In this document: piece by piece, positions 54,520 to 64,000 of the stretch
Layout of the letters: every line of letters begins with the position of its first letter
Numbering within the stretch: the stretch's first letter is position 1
Assembly (NCBI GenBank): GCA_949987705.1
Contig: OX465282.1
Span: 98,692,070 to 98,756,069, forward strand
From: Thereva unica
Taxonomy: Eukaryota; Arthropoda; Insecta; Diptera; Therevidae
Direction: 5' to 3'
Length of the DNA: 64,000 nucleotides
Notes under the pieces: generated by a model
What the model saw: only the letters and a program-made list of their open reading frames with translations
The model's database searches: none
What the model was told of the DNA's origin: nothing
Position numbers and translations under genes: made by a program

Positions 54520-54527
54520 ATTGATCC

Positions 54528-56100
54528 TTACAATGAAAAATCAACTTCAGTTGAATTTGGACTCTGGGTATTCGTCCCAAGTAAATATGAATATTTCCGT
54601 AACTGGACAGATAATTTTCATTCGTCCTTCATTTTCATACAAAACTAACAATGACATTGTCGCAAACATTGTCTGTGAAACTCTAGGATAAGCTTCGTTT
54701 CGTTAACCCTCAGTTCTAAGGATGTCAAGTCTTGTTTGCTAATAAATTGTGATCCTGAATAATTGTCTGTGTTGATTAATATATTACTACACTATAATTG
54801 ACAAAAAAAACTACATAAAACTACAAAATTGAATATTCATAGATTCACAAATATCTATCAAAATATGAATAAATATGAACATTTAAAACAGTTTTCCCAC
54901 TTAAATTTCATTTTTCTACCCCTAGATGAAAAAGCACCCTCTTCAGCCACCTTAATACCTGCCATTTATGCAAACACCATAAAAATTTCAACCCATTAAG
55001 AATTTATATTAAATTTCAATTCAAATAATAATTTGCAACACACACCCACCCACCCACCCATCATCCATCCAGGATATTGAATTAAAGTTTAAATTTAATT
55101 TTAATTAAAATTTTTAAATAAACTCAGCTACACACACACACACCCATCCTGTCGAAAGAGTGCTTCTTTGGGTATTTTAAAGTCGCATAAATGTCGAATT
55201 AATAATTTCGGAAAGAATGATTTCGAGTTCGCAATTATCTTGCAGCGCCGGAGTGAACACAGAAGCGGAGTTGTTAAATTTGAATTTCATAACTGAAATT
55301 ATTGCAATTTGCTACAAAAAATTTTAATTAATTAATTTCGCCGAAGGAGCGCTCCTGTGAAGCTCGCAAGAAGGCAACAAGGTGATGAGTGCGGAGGTAT
55401 CTGCTTCGTCACACAAATCGAGTCGGGAAACCCTTGCCGAAGGATCCCGCTCCTTTGTAAAGGAGCAACATGAGAACGGAGGACCGAGTAATCTCCGCTG
55501 GGAGAGAATAGGCCGCGTTCGTTGAAATATCTGTTTACTGTGAAGTTAAGTTGGAGCGGAGGGGATGGTGGTTTTTTTTTGTGGAGTGGGGGGCAATTTC
55601 CTTGCAGTGAGTTCGTCCTTTGCCTCAGTATACACGGAAATCTTTTCGTCCGTCATTAATAAGAGAAAGAGTCCCAACGGTAACGCCAAGGAGAGAATAT
55701 CAATAATCTTTCATTAAATATAAAGAGTCCGCCTGCGACTTGACACGGCAAGGAGCTTAAGTGTGTATAATTCAGGATAATGTTTGGCTCCGTCCTTTGT
55801 TTTAAGGGAATTCATCCTTAAATTTTTATATTTCTTGGAAACAATTTCAGAATTTGTTTAAACAAAAACAAAAGTGAACGAAAGTGTTGTAAGTCTTGGA
55901 CTTTTCATGTCAAACCGAGCTCTTCTCGGCTATTAACGAAGCACAATTATATTTTTTATTGAGCTTTATTTAAAAGGGACATTTCCTTAGGAATCACCCT
56001 TTGTATTGTTTGCAGGATCTTGGCTCAGGATTCTCTTTTAATACTCCAAGCTAATAAAAAAGTGCACAAAAAAACTAATAAAACAACAGTGACAAAAAAA
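54528..56100. other. No recognisable gene; microsatellites
   Basis: CACACACCCACCCACCCACC at 55037-55060 and (AC)n at about 55128-55142. The rest (55.2-56.0 kb) has no frame or repeat I recognise and may be unique host DNA. Confidence 0.4.
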
Positions 56101-56314
56101 AAGATACGAGCGCGGTCTAACGCGAAGGCCCATCACCCTTCAATAGACTCAACGACCGACCGGACCGACGAACGGCGCAAGTAAGTACCCTTGCTCCCTA
56201 CCCTCTCTCGCATCTCGGTCCTGCAGGTGCCGCGGCTAAAATCTGTCGGTCGATGAAATTTGCCCCGTCTCAAAAGGCATAACACTTTGACGAGGACAAA
56301 TTTTATTGACTCTG

Positions 56315-57796
56315 ATGGTTGCGGCAAATGTAATGCCGGGAAATATTCCCGAGAACGTGGCGATTGAGCCCGCGCAACCGAAGTCCCGTTACGAGTCAAG
56401 TTTTGGTATTGACTTTTGTAACATACGTGGACTTCAAGCGAATTTCTCTTTTGTTGAGTGCCACTTATCCAAGTACAAACCCCCAATCTTCGCACTTAGT
56501 GAAACCCAAATATCACCCGATAATGATTTAGGTTATTACCAGGTGTCGGGGTACACTTTAATGCACAATCTCTCCCCCCATAGGGGTATTGCCATTTATG
56601 TTAGGGACGACGTGGCTTATTGTAAAATACATTCAAGCACAACTTCAGATTTTAATTATCTTTGGATTAAAATCATTTTCCAAAGCCACGTCATATTCTT
56701 CTGCTTCCTATACAGAAGCCCTAACATAAGTAACGAAGCCTCCACTTTATCTTTTGATACTATTTCCGAACAAATCTCGGGATTTTTGTCGTCCAATCCT
56801 GAGTGTGAAATCATCGTTGCGGGTGATTTCAATGTTCACAACGTTAAATGGCTGACTTACTCAAATGGCACCAGTATTTCTGGCAAGGACGTCGAGCTCT
56901 TTGCAGACATCAATAACTTGCATCAAATTGTGGATCATCCCACAAGAGTCCCTGATGTTGCTGATCAAGGAAGATATCTCCTTGATCTTTTTCTAACTTC
57001 TCATCCAGCGCGTTACTCCGTCGAAGTTGATTCACCTCTCGGCAATTCAGACCACTGCCTAATCAGTGCTAACTTCCCATTCGAATTTCCCACCCCTCCC
57101 AAAGCAGTTCGAAGAACTGTATGGCATTATGGGAAGGCCAATTGGCTGGGGCTTATTAATTTCTTCCAGTCTACAGACTGGAACCTGTGTTTCCGGAATA
57201 GAAACGCCAACTCTGCCGCTATCCGTATCACCCGGATCATACAGGCAGGAATGCATTTGTTCATTCCCCATTCTACCAAATCTGTGAAGCCTAGGCCCAA
57301 CAGATGGTTTAATCGAGAGTGTATGAATGCAATCAAAACTAAAGAAGCCGCCTTCCGAGCGTACAAGAGCTCCCCGAGTGAATCGCTCCGTTTAGAGTAC
57401 ATACAACAAAGAAATTCTTGTAAAACCGCCATCAAGAAAGTCAAAACCTTATTTGACAACAAATTGAGAAGTAAACTCCTAAATGCAACCTCCGGTAGCA
57501 AAAACTTCTGGTCCTTGGTAAGTTCCATCAAGAAGAATTTCACTACAACTTCAACCCCTTCCTTTATTCACAATGAGAAGGTAATAGCAGACAGCAAATC
57601 CAAGGCCAATTTATTAGCATCTATGTTCGCTTCGAATTCTTCTTTACCCGAAACTGATGTGCTACCCCCTGTTTCCGAGCGTAACGCTCATTCAATGGAC
57701 AGGGTTTTTTCAGGACTCGCGAGGTGTACAGGTGCCTCAAAGAGCTCGATGCCAACAAATCCACTGGACCCGATAATATACCCCCTATCGTCTTAA
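56315..57796 (+). CDS. LINE ORF2, APE endonuclease half
   Basis: Starting from the ATG at 56315, motifs are FCNIRGLQANFS (about 34-45), FALSETQISP with catalytic Glu near 63, RGIAIYVRDD near 90-99, FLYRSPN near 131-137, IVAGDFNVHN near 167-176, a RYLLDLFLTS block and GNSDHCLISANF with the catalytic His. A basic linker (RPNRWFNRECMNAIKTKEAA, SLRLEYIQQRNSCKTAIKK) follows, then KNFWSLVSSIKKN. The enzyme nicks genomic DNA for target-primed reverse transcription. The frame remains correct to about 57705; the remaining residues to the stop are out of frame. A TTG nine bases upstream is a less likely start. No separate ORF1 is seen upstream. Confidence 0.88.
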   Translation: MVAANVMPGNIPENVAIEPAQPKSRYESSFGIDFCNIRGLQANFSFVECHLSKYKPPIFALSETQISPDNDLGYYQVSGYTLMHNLSPHRGIAIYVRDDVAYCKIHSSTTSDFNYLWIKIIFQSHVIFFCFLYRSPNISNEASTLSFDTISEQISGFLSSNPECEIIVAGDFNVHNVKWLTYSNGTSISGKDVELFADINNLHQIVDHPTRVPDVADQGRYLLDLFLTSHPARYSVEVDSPLGNSDHCLISANFPFEFPTPPKAVRRTVWHYGKANWLGLINFFQSTDWNLCFRNRNANSAAIRITRIIQAGMHLFIPHSTKSVKPRPNRWFNRECMNAIKTKEAAFRAYKSSPSESLRLEYIQQRNSCKTAIKKVKTLFDNKLRSKLLNATSGSKNFWSLVSSIKKNFTTTSTPSFIHNEKVIADSKSKANLLASMFASNSSLPETDVLPPVSERNAHSMDRVFSGLARCTGASKSSMPTNPLDPIIYPLSS

Positions 57797-59340
57797 AACA
57801 ATGCGCCTCACATTTGGCTAAACCTCTGCGCAAATTATTTTCCCTGTCATATTTCTCCGGAGTTTATCCCGACTCTTGGAAACTTGCCCATGTTCAGCCC
57901 ATACCGAAAAAAGGTGATTCCAGCGATCCCTCCAATTACCGCCCAATAGCAATTACTTCTATTCTCTCCAAAACCATGGAGACGATAATCAACAAAAAGC
58001 TTATGGGATATCTAGAATCCAACCTACTCATAAACGACAGACAGTATGGCTTCCGACAAAAAAGATCCACTGGCGATCTTTTAGTCTGTCTTACAGAACA
58101 CCTCAGCCGTAGTCTGCATGAATCCGGTGAGTCTAGTCTGGTTGCTCTGGATATCTCCAAGGCTTTCGATAGAGTTTGGCACACAGCCCTGTTAGCTAAA
58201 CTCAAAGCTATTGGAGTTGACTCACTTCTACAGAAGTGGATTGAGAGTTTCCTTTTTGGCCGTTCAATCAAAGTAGTATTGGATGGCGTTAAATCCGCAT
58301 CCCACCCGATCTCTGCGGGGGTCCCCCAGGGGTCAATTTTATCACCGGCCCTATTTCTCATATTTATAAATGACCTTCTTTCAATCCCCTCCAACCCACT
58401 CCTCAGCTTCGCTGACGACGGTACTCTACGTTACTCGTACAGCGTCGATACAAGACAGACTCATGCCAGATCCTGTCTTGATGATCGCGAACTAATGTCC
58501 AAGTCGATTATAAATGACATTAAGCTGATTCTAGAGTGGGGAAAGAAGAATCGTGTTGAATTCAACTCCGACAAAACCAAGTACTGTCTTATCTCCAAAA
58601 AGAAGTTCAACACCTCACCATCCTTGAAAGTGGATGACGTGGTACTAAAGGCCGACCCATCCCTACACATCTTAGGCGTGACTTTAGCCAAAGACTTGCG
58701 ATGGAATGACCATATATTCCAAATCGCCAAACAAGCATCCCAGTGCTTGGGATTTCTTAAGAGGTGCAAGTTCCTCCTCCAGCCATCGGCCCGTGCTGTT
58801 ATTTATAAATCCTACATTCGGCCTCTTCTCGAATATAACTCCCTCGTTTGGGGCGGCGCCCCAATAACCACCTTGGCATGGTTAGATAAGGTGCAAAAAA
58901 GGGCGCTCAAGTTAATTGATGACGACACCGCCCGCTCCACCATCGACCCCCTCAGCCACCGTAGGAATGTAGCAGCACTGACAAAATTTTATCGCTACTA
59001 CCACAGTGACTGTTCCTCCGAGTTAAACGCTCTCCTGCCTCCACGGCAATCTTATACCCGCAACACCAGATTAGCCCACTCGTCTCATTCCCTTCACCTG
59101 CAACTACCCTTTTCACGCACTCAACAAGATATGAATTCGTTTGTTAATAGAACAACTCGGCTGTGGAATAACCTCTCGCAGTCAGTATTTCCGAACTCCT
59201 ACAACATCCAAGAGTTCAAACGCAGGGTTCATCACCACCTTCTTCAATACCCCCCGTACCTTTTAATCCTTAACGTATGCCCCCCCCCCTCATCCCTCCA
59301 CCGTACTAAGCTTACTGCTAGACATTGCACCATGACGTGA
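57712..59340 (+). CDS. LINE ORF2, reverse transcriptase half
   Basis: Continues the polyprotein after an apparent frameshift in GGGTTTTTTCAGG (about 57701-57713), entering as TREVYRCLKELDANKSTGPD. Counting from the GTG at 57724, visible RT blocks are DNIPPIVLKQ (17-26), PIPKKGDSSDPSNYRPIAIT (59-78), RQYGFRQKRST (106-116), ALDISKAFDRVWH (141-153), SAGVPQGSILSPALF (197-211) and the catalytic FADDGT (229-234). The family C-terminal region follows: DLRWNDHIFQIAKQAS, FLKRCKFLLQPSA, YIRPLLEYNSLVWGGAP, THRR-like LSHRRNVAALTKFYRYYHSD, RTTRLWNNLSQSVFPNSYN and EFKRRVHHHLL. There is no internal stop over 538 codons and no RNase H domain. Confidence 0.9.
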   Translation, partial: RTREVYRCLKELDANKSTGPDNIPPIVLKQCASHLAKPLRKLFSLSYFSGVYPDSWKLAHVQPIPKKGDSSDPSNYRPIAITSILSKTMETIINKKLMGYLESNLLINDRQYGFRQKRSTGDLLVCLTEHLSRSLHESGESSLVALDISKAFDRVWHTALLAKLKAIGVDSLLQKWIESFLFGRSIKVVLDGVKSASHPISAGVPQGSILSPALFLIFINDLLSIPSNPLLSFADDGTLRYSYSVDTRQTHARSCLDDRELMSKSIINDIKLILEWGKKNRVEFNSDKTKYCLISKKKFNTSPSLKVDDVVLKADPSLHILGVTLAKDLRWNDHIFQIAKQASQCLGFLKRCKFLLQPSARAVIYKSYIRPLLEYNSLVWGGAPITTLAWLDKVQKRALKLIDDDTARSTIDPLSHRRNVAALTKFYRYYHSDCSSELNALLPPRQSYTRNTRLAHSSHSLHLQLPFSRTQQDMNSFVNRTTRLWNNLSQSVFPNSYNIQEFKRRVHHHLLQYPPYLLILNVCPPPSSLHRTKLTARHCTMT

Positions 59341-59423
59341 CAAATGACATGACGGACTAGTAGTACAAAGGGTGACTCCTGAGCTTAGCACTGCCACATA
59401 AAAAAAAAAAAAAAAAAAAATAC

Positions 59424-60598
59424 ACTTAGTTCTAAGGAACTGGATTAAGAGCTTTCTTTCAGGCCGTTCAATCAAGGTAGTATTGGACGGCGTCGAATCC
59501 AACCCACATGTCATTTCGGCCGGAGTTCCCCAGGGGTCAATGCTCTCACCCGCACTTTTTCTAATCTTCATTAATGATCTGCTCTCAATCCCCTCCAACC
59601 CACTTCACTGCTTCGCTAATGACGGTACTCTGAATTTCTCTTACTCCTTCGACAATATAAGACAAGCACGTGCCAGACCTTGTCTTGACCACCGTCAACT
59701 GACGTCGACTTCGATCAACCGGGATATCGAATCAATTCTTCATTGGGGCGAAATGAACCGCGTCGAATCAATGCCACAAAAACGAAGTATTGTCTGATCT
59801 CCAATAAAAATTGTACCGACCTTCCTCCTATCTCAGTGGATAAAGAGAATCTAACGGCTGACCCAACTCTCAACATCCTAGGGGTAACTTTAACGGAGCA
59901 TCTGCGATGGAATGATCACATATTTCACATCGCAAAACAAGCCTCCCAATGCCTTGGATTTCTCAAGAGATGCAAGTTCCTCCTCCAGCCAGCCGCATTG
60001 GCTACAATATACAAATCCTACATTCGGCCGCGCCTCGAATACAACTCGTATATCTGGGCAGGCGCCCCAAAAACCACCATGGCTTGTCTCGACAAGGTGC
60101 AAAATCGTGCCCTCAAACTCATTGGTGATGGCCCCTTTCTCGCCTCCATAGACACCTTAAGCCACCGTAGGAATGTAGCAGCGCTCTACATACTTTATCG
60201 CTATTACCATGGCGACTGTTCCACTGAAATTCAGGACCTCCTGCCTGCACGGCAATACTTTTCCCGCAACACAAGACTAGCCCGCTCGGCTCACCATCAT
60301 ACCCTACAGCCCCCCCGTTCACGCACAATACGGTTTAGAAGTTCGTTTATGAATAGAACAACTCGACTGTGGAATAATCTCCCGCAGTCAGTATTTCCGT
60401 ACTCGTACAACACCTTAGAGTTCAAACGTGAGGTTCATCGTCATTTTCTACTACACCATCCAGCCCCCCTCTAACCTTTCCTATTCTCCTCTATTCTTCA
60501 AACCAAGCTTACTACTAGACATTGCACCATGAACTGAACGACATGATGGATTGGTAGTACAAAGGGTTGCACCTAAGCTTGGTTTTTTCATATATAAA
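59424..60598 (+). mobile_element. 5'-truncated LINE copy, head-to-tail after the first
   Basis: It begins inside RT (NWIKSFLSGRSIKVVLDGVE) straight after the A-tail of the preceding copy. The two frames 59483-59797 and 59743-60474 cover SPALFLIFINDLLSIPSNP, FANDGT (catalytic Asp changed to Asn), then LTADPTLNILGVTL through FKREVHRHFLL. It ends in the family 3' UTR (CAAGCTTACTACTAGACATT) and ATATAAAAAAAAAG. One frameshift near 59770. Confidence 0.9.
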
Positions 60599-60629
60599 AA
60601 AAAAGAAATATATTTTTATTTAAATACAA

Positions 60630-61490
60630 ACTAGCTGAACCCGGCATAACTCCGTTTTGTCCGCAACAGTTGGCCATCAGACGGCTATTATGTCGTGTGC
60701 GCTGACGTTTAGTTGTTTACAGTTTTTGTGACATTTCACACGATGGTCCAATTTTGTTTGGTAAAAAATGCCATTCAATACATTCAAATGTTATTCAATT
60801 GTTTCATTATGTAATCGTAACGATTCACGAATTATTCATTGCTTCATGATAAGCGACATTTTTCGTTTTTTAAAAGGTTTTTATTAGCTCGCTTTCTTGC
60901 CTGTATATTTGTCCGGTTCAAATTTTGCAGTCGATTTTTTGAATACTTTCGGTTATCTATCACCCTGAAATTTTGCACACAGCTTAAGCTCCACAATGCA
61001 ATATGGTGTAAGCAATATACCGTTAGATCCATCGCGGCCGTCTCGAGAGGACGGCTTACTGTTTTCTTAACGGAACAAATTTTGCAATCGATTTTTAAAA
61101 AACTTCCGTATATCCTGTCATGCTGACATTTTGCACACAGCTTTAGCTCCGATAACAATGCAATATGGTATACTCAATATACCGTTAGATGGCGGCCATC
61201 TCAGGAGGGCGGATTCAAATATATTCTTCACAACCTCTTCGACATGGGTATGAAATGAAAGGGTATGATAAGTAGAATACAATAAGCAATATAGTATACT
61301 CAATTTATCGTTAGGTCCATGGCGGCCATCTCAAGAGGGCGGATCACCATTTTCTTCTCAACCCTCTGGACATTGGTATCAAATGAAAAGGTATCATAAA
61401 AAGAATACATTAAGCTATATAGTATGCTTAATAAACCGTTAGATCCATGGCGGCCGTCTCAAGCGGGTGAATTACCATTGTCGTCACAAT
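60630..61490 (+). repeat. Helitron-like repeat with ~127-bp tandem units
   Basis: AACTAGCTGAACCCGGCATA at about 60640 resembles the start of common insect dispersed repeats. Units containing CCGTTAGATCCATGGCGGCC and (G)ACATGGGTATGAAATGAAAG recur at about 61020, 61181, 61308 and 61435, with spacings near 160, 127 and 127 bp. Similar phrases occur at 5.8, 10.3, 39.8 and 41.5 kb. Confidence 0.6.
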
Positions 61491-61979
61491 TTTCCGCATG
61501 TATCTGTCATAATATTATCAAGATGTTCAAAATCTATTGCAAAATTTCACAAACAAAACTAAAAAGCTGAAAATAATTATTTAGATAAAATATTTTTCTT
61601 AATATGCTACGTTTTTAAAACGAACTAAAAAGTATAAAATAATTTCTCCTAGCCTCATACAAATTTAGAACCTCGATATTGATATCTGATAGTTGTTGAT
61701 TTATACCAATTTAAGCCAAATTTTATGATAAGAGATAATCCTAAAGAGTTAAAACCACCACTAAATCATGTAAAAATGAAAAAAGTTTAATTACGATTGG
61801 AAAGTTGAAACCACTTCAACCAACAGAATTGCGCGTGTGTATAATTTCTAGTGTGTGGCTGAAGCCAAAGGAAAACTGTCGGTTTAGTGCATATGATTTC
61901 TCATGGTAATCGTGGCATGTCATATCATCCACACACTTACACGCAATCATGTGGAAATTGGGAATGCAAAGGATTGCGG
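61491..61979. other. No recognisable gene
   Basis: AT-rich spacer between the tandem repeat and the Helitron helicase fragment. Confidence 0.35.
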
Positions 61980-62870
61980 GCGGCTTAATGTTACGTAAGC
62001 ATATTTTTGTAGATCATTCAGCAATGGTGCATTAGATTGCACCGCTTCTTGCAGCGCATCACGGTCATATCAATGCTCACTTCTTGATAAAACGCATCGT
62101 GCATGGGTCATAATTGCCGCAATCATGTAAACCTGAATGAATAGTTTATAGCTATCGTCTTGCACGAACCGTCAATGGCAATCAGTCCTTCGTTGTATAT
62201 TTTGTCACATCTTGCGTTTTTCGGATTGTGCAATGTACATATTTCGTACGCGATGCAATATGTCTTCGCACATGTCGCCCTTGTATTTGTTCCACAACAC
62301 TATAGGTTGAGACTAATAGCTTGTTGTTACAATGATGGCGAACAGCGTTCTTATTTGATGTGCATTCGATGTGGCCACAGAATCAGCGATTGTTTGGTCC
62401 CATTGGAATCATCCTCCAATAAGGCCGAACGCTGACACGCCTCTCGACACGTTTGATAAAGATGACCATTTACCCTTCGTAAATGTGTGAATGGGTTTAT
62501 AAACAGCAAGCGCAAGTAGAAACATTCAACATTCGATGGATGAGCGCTCATGATCCCGTTATACTGTTTCAGGTACAAATGGCCGTGGATATCGTTTCGA
62601 ACATTTTCCATCAACCATGCATGGTAATTTTGGATTCAAAGCACCACACGGTCCATACACCGTCTGCGTTCTGACAATCTCGTGCAGTTCTGGATCGGTG
62701 ATTGGGTCGGGGAATTTAGCTGACATGATATCGTCTACTTCGTCAGACCACAATTTGTTAATCAGCCAAATCAGAAGATATGCGTGGGGTAGACCGTGTT
62801 TCTGCGACTGGATCGAATACATCCAGCACCTTGTAATGCCGAACACTCCATGCTTCACGATCATATCCTT
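61980..62870 (-). pseudogene. Helitron replication-helicase fragment
   Basis: The minus strand carries the middle portion of a Helitron Rep/helicase. GITRCWMYSIQSQKHGLPHAYLLIWL near 62830-62760 includes the HGLPHAH-type rolling-circle motif, here HGLPHAY with His to Tyr. It is followed by FPDPITDPELHEIVRTQTVY and GPCGALNPKLPCMVDGKCSK. In another frame comes AHPSNVECFYLRLLF, HLRRVNGHLYQTCREACQR and LLEDDSNG. Further decayed pieces follow (IVLWNKYKGDMCEDILHR near 62290-62230). At least three frameshifts. The DEAD-like helicase core is missing. Orientation is opposite to the Helitron near 17 kb. Confidence 0.82.
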
Positions 62871-63740
62871 AAGAACCTTCTACAAAGTATTAGAAAACTT
62901 AAAAAAAAACATCTTTCCAAAAAAAACCTCGTTGATCAACTCTTAACCGATTGGATATACTATGTTCAATGTTTTCCCATTTATAGCTAGGATGTCAAGA
63001 TTTTCCGATTTTCAAACTCTTAAACAACCTACATACAGCTAACTGGGAAATGACACTTATTTGGCAAAATTCGCCAGCCATATTGGTCACGTAATTTTTA
63101 ATTTATAAGTTTTGATCATAAATTCGTTTTTTGCGACCTTAAAAACCCCTAGATAGCCATTCGCATTAGAATCGGAAGAAAATTGGCAAATTCAACCATA
63201 TTTCCCCAGCCATTTTGAATTTCGGTCATATTTTAGCCTCCATTTTGATTTTTTTAAAACCGGGCTTCGGGGTGCATCATGGGAGACCCCCCAAACCTTC
63301 ATGCAAAATTTTGCAGCTCTACAATAACTTTCAACGGTACTCTCCATTACAGTGCCATCTAGGAGTGGCTTTAGAAAGTAATTCAATAAAGTAATCTGTT
63401 AATGTAAATAGCACCTGGTTAAAATTTCATCGGTTGCACGGTGCAGAAGTCTATTGCGAACATATGGACATACACATATTATATGTTTAGTTTTCTGAAA
63501 TTATACTGCGCAATTTTCTTAATTTTTCATTCCTTAAGAACTTTCTACATTAAACTTTTTTCTACTTAAAGAAAATGTTTGAAATCGGTTAATTGGTTCT
63601 CAAGTAATGGCGTGACCAAGGGAAACAGGGATTCATTTTTATTTATATAAATTATTGCATTCGTATTTAGTGATTTTATTAAATTTAAAAAAAAATACAG
63701 CTGCGGTCATGGGACCCCCGTCAGGAACGGAGTTCGTTAC
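62871..63740. other. No recognisable gene; possible Helitron-like end
   Basis: GGGAAACAGGGATTCATTTTTATTTATATAA near 63620-63650 is typical of termini of insect Helentron-type repeats. No hairpin-CTRR end was confirmed. Confidence 0.35.
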
Positions 63741-63744
63741 CTTT

Positions 63745-64000
63745 TTTCTACAACTGCGAATGTAACTCCAAATAAAATCTGTAAATTGTTATTGTAATCG
63801 GTCCGAAAATCGAAATCGAAATTTTCAACGTATTTTCATTTCTCAAGGTCCCAAGAGCATTTCAAGCAAAAATTTGGGAGGAAGTATGTGTGTGTGTGGT
63901 CATTTTTTCCTGCACGATATCGCGCGAATCAAAAAAGATAACGACTTAGGTGCCATTCGAAGAATATTAGCCAAAATATGATCCGAAAAGATTTTCATAA
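63745..64000 (-). repeat. Dispersed repeat, copy B (cut by window edge)
   Basis: The reverse complement of the repeat at 4860-5385. It shares TTGTAATCGGTCCGAAAATC, CAAGCAAAAATTTGGGAGGA-type sequence, CCTGCACGATATCGCGCGAA and ATCCGAAAAGATTTTCATAA. It continues beyond the window. Confidence 0.75.

Larger units (their letters stand above)
56101..59421 (+). mobile_element. CR1/Jockey-group LINE, nearly full-length copy
   Basis: A short 5' region with CTCAAAAGGCATAACACTTT, then endonuclease and RT frames, a 3' UTR (ACTAAGCTTACTGCTAGACA, GACATGACGGACTAGTAGTA) and a tail GCCACATA followed by about 21 A. The 5' start is approximate, since no TSD could be matched because another copy begins in the A-tail. 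One frameshift separates the two coding halves. Copies of this family also lie at 20.7, 25.9, 27.8, 29.2-30.3, 50.6-53.3 and 59.4-60.6 kb. Confidence 0.88.

Noticed and set aside
59401..59421. TSD for the full-length LINE at 56 kb
   Set aside because: The second copy starts in the A-tail, so the 3' duplication cannot be identified in this window.

Overview
The window looks like intergenic heterochromatin-like DNA of an arthropod, most likely an insect. The evidence is AT-rich sequence, spliceosomal GT-AG introns, a tRNA-derived SINE family, Penelope-like, RTE, I-group and CR1/Jockey-group non-LTR retrotransposons, PIF/Harbinger and hAT elements, Helitron/Helentron debris, and a retrocopy of a Nopp140 gene with an RGG tail, an arrangement known from flies. 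I cannot place the species. No intact host gene was recognised in 64 kb; nearly every assignable segment is a mobile element, and many are nested with readable target-site duplications (TSDs).

Layout. 0.9-3.2 kb: a terminal-inverted-repeat (TIR) element that received a hAT-like element (8-bp TSD), which itself contains an RNase H-type LINE tail. 4.8-7.4 kb: dispersed and short tandem repeats plus three tRNA-like modules. 7.8-10.1 kb: a 5'-truncated Penelope-like element (reverse transcriptase plus GIY-YIG nuclease) between inverted pseudo-LTRs. 10.6-11.6 kb: a foldback repeat split by a deleted PIF/Harbinger copy. 11.66-15.37 kb: a 3.7-kb element with about 590-bp, nearly identical TIRs around a three-exon gene; this is the best candidate for something poorly described. 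15.85-18.42 kb: two back-to-back TAA-flanked elements, the first holding a Helitron.

20.7-34.4 kb: LINE and SINE debris, namely an I-group LINE with a SINE inserted in its endonuclease domain, several copies of one CR1/Jockey-group LINE, MITEs, an LTR split by a LINE, and a decayed RTE element. 36.4-41.6 kb: a Helitron-like repeat split by an RTE copy with an 11-bp TSD. 41.65-50.25 kb: probably one large LINE on the minus strand (ORF1 and ORF2), disrupted between the ORFs by a TIR element with a hAT/ZMYM1-like transposase remnant, and inside ORF1 by a second RTE copy (14-bp TSD) that carries its own MITE.

50.6-54.1 kb: a copy of the CR1/Jockey-group LINE broken by a SINE, by a chimeric Nopp140-SINE retrocopy, and at its right end by a PIF/Harbinger copy (TTA TSD). 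56.1-60.6 kb: a nearly intact copy of the same LINE with one apparent frameshift, then a truncated head-to-tail copy in its A-tail. 60.6-64 kb: Helitron-like tandem repeats, a helicase fragment, and an inverted copy of the repeat seen near 5 kb.

Functional links. The LINE family of 56-60 kb shares a short 5' module and its 3' tail with the SINE family at 22.2, 33.7, 50.8 and 52.3 kb. It is therefore the likely donor of the retrotransposition machinery for those SINEs and for the Nopp140-SINE chimera. All calls come from reading the sequence and recalling family motifs; no alignment or database search was run.
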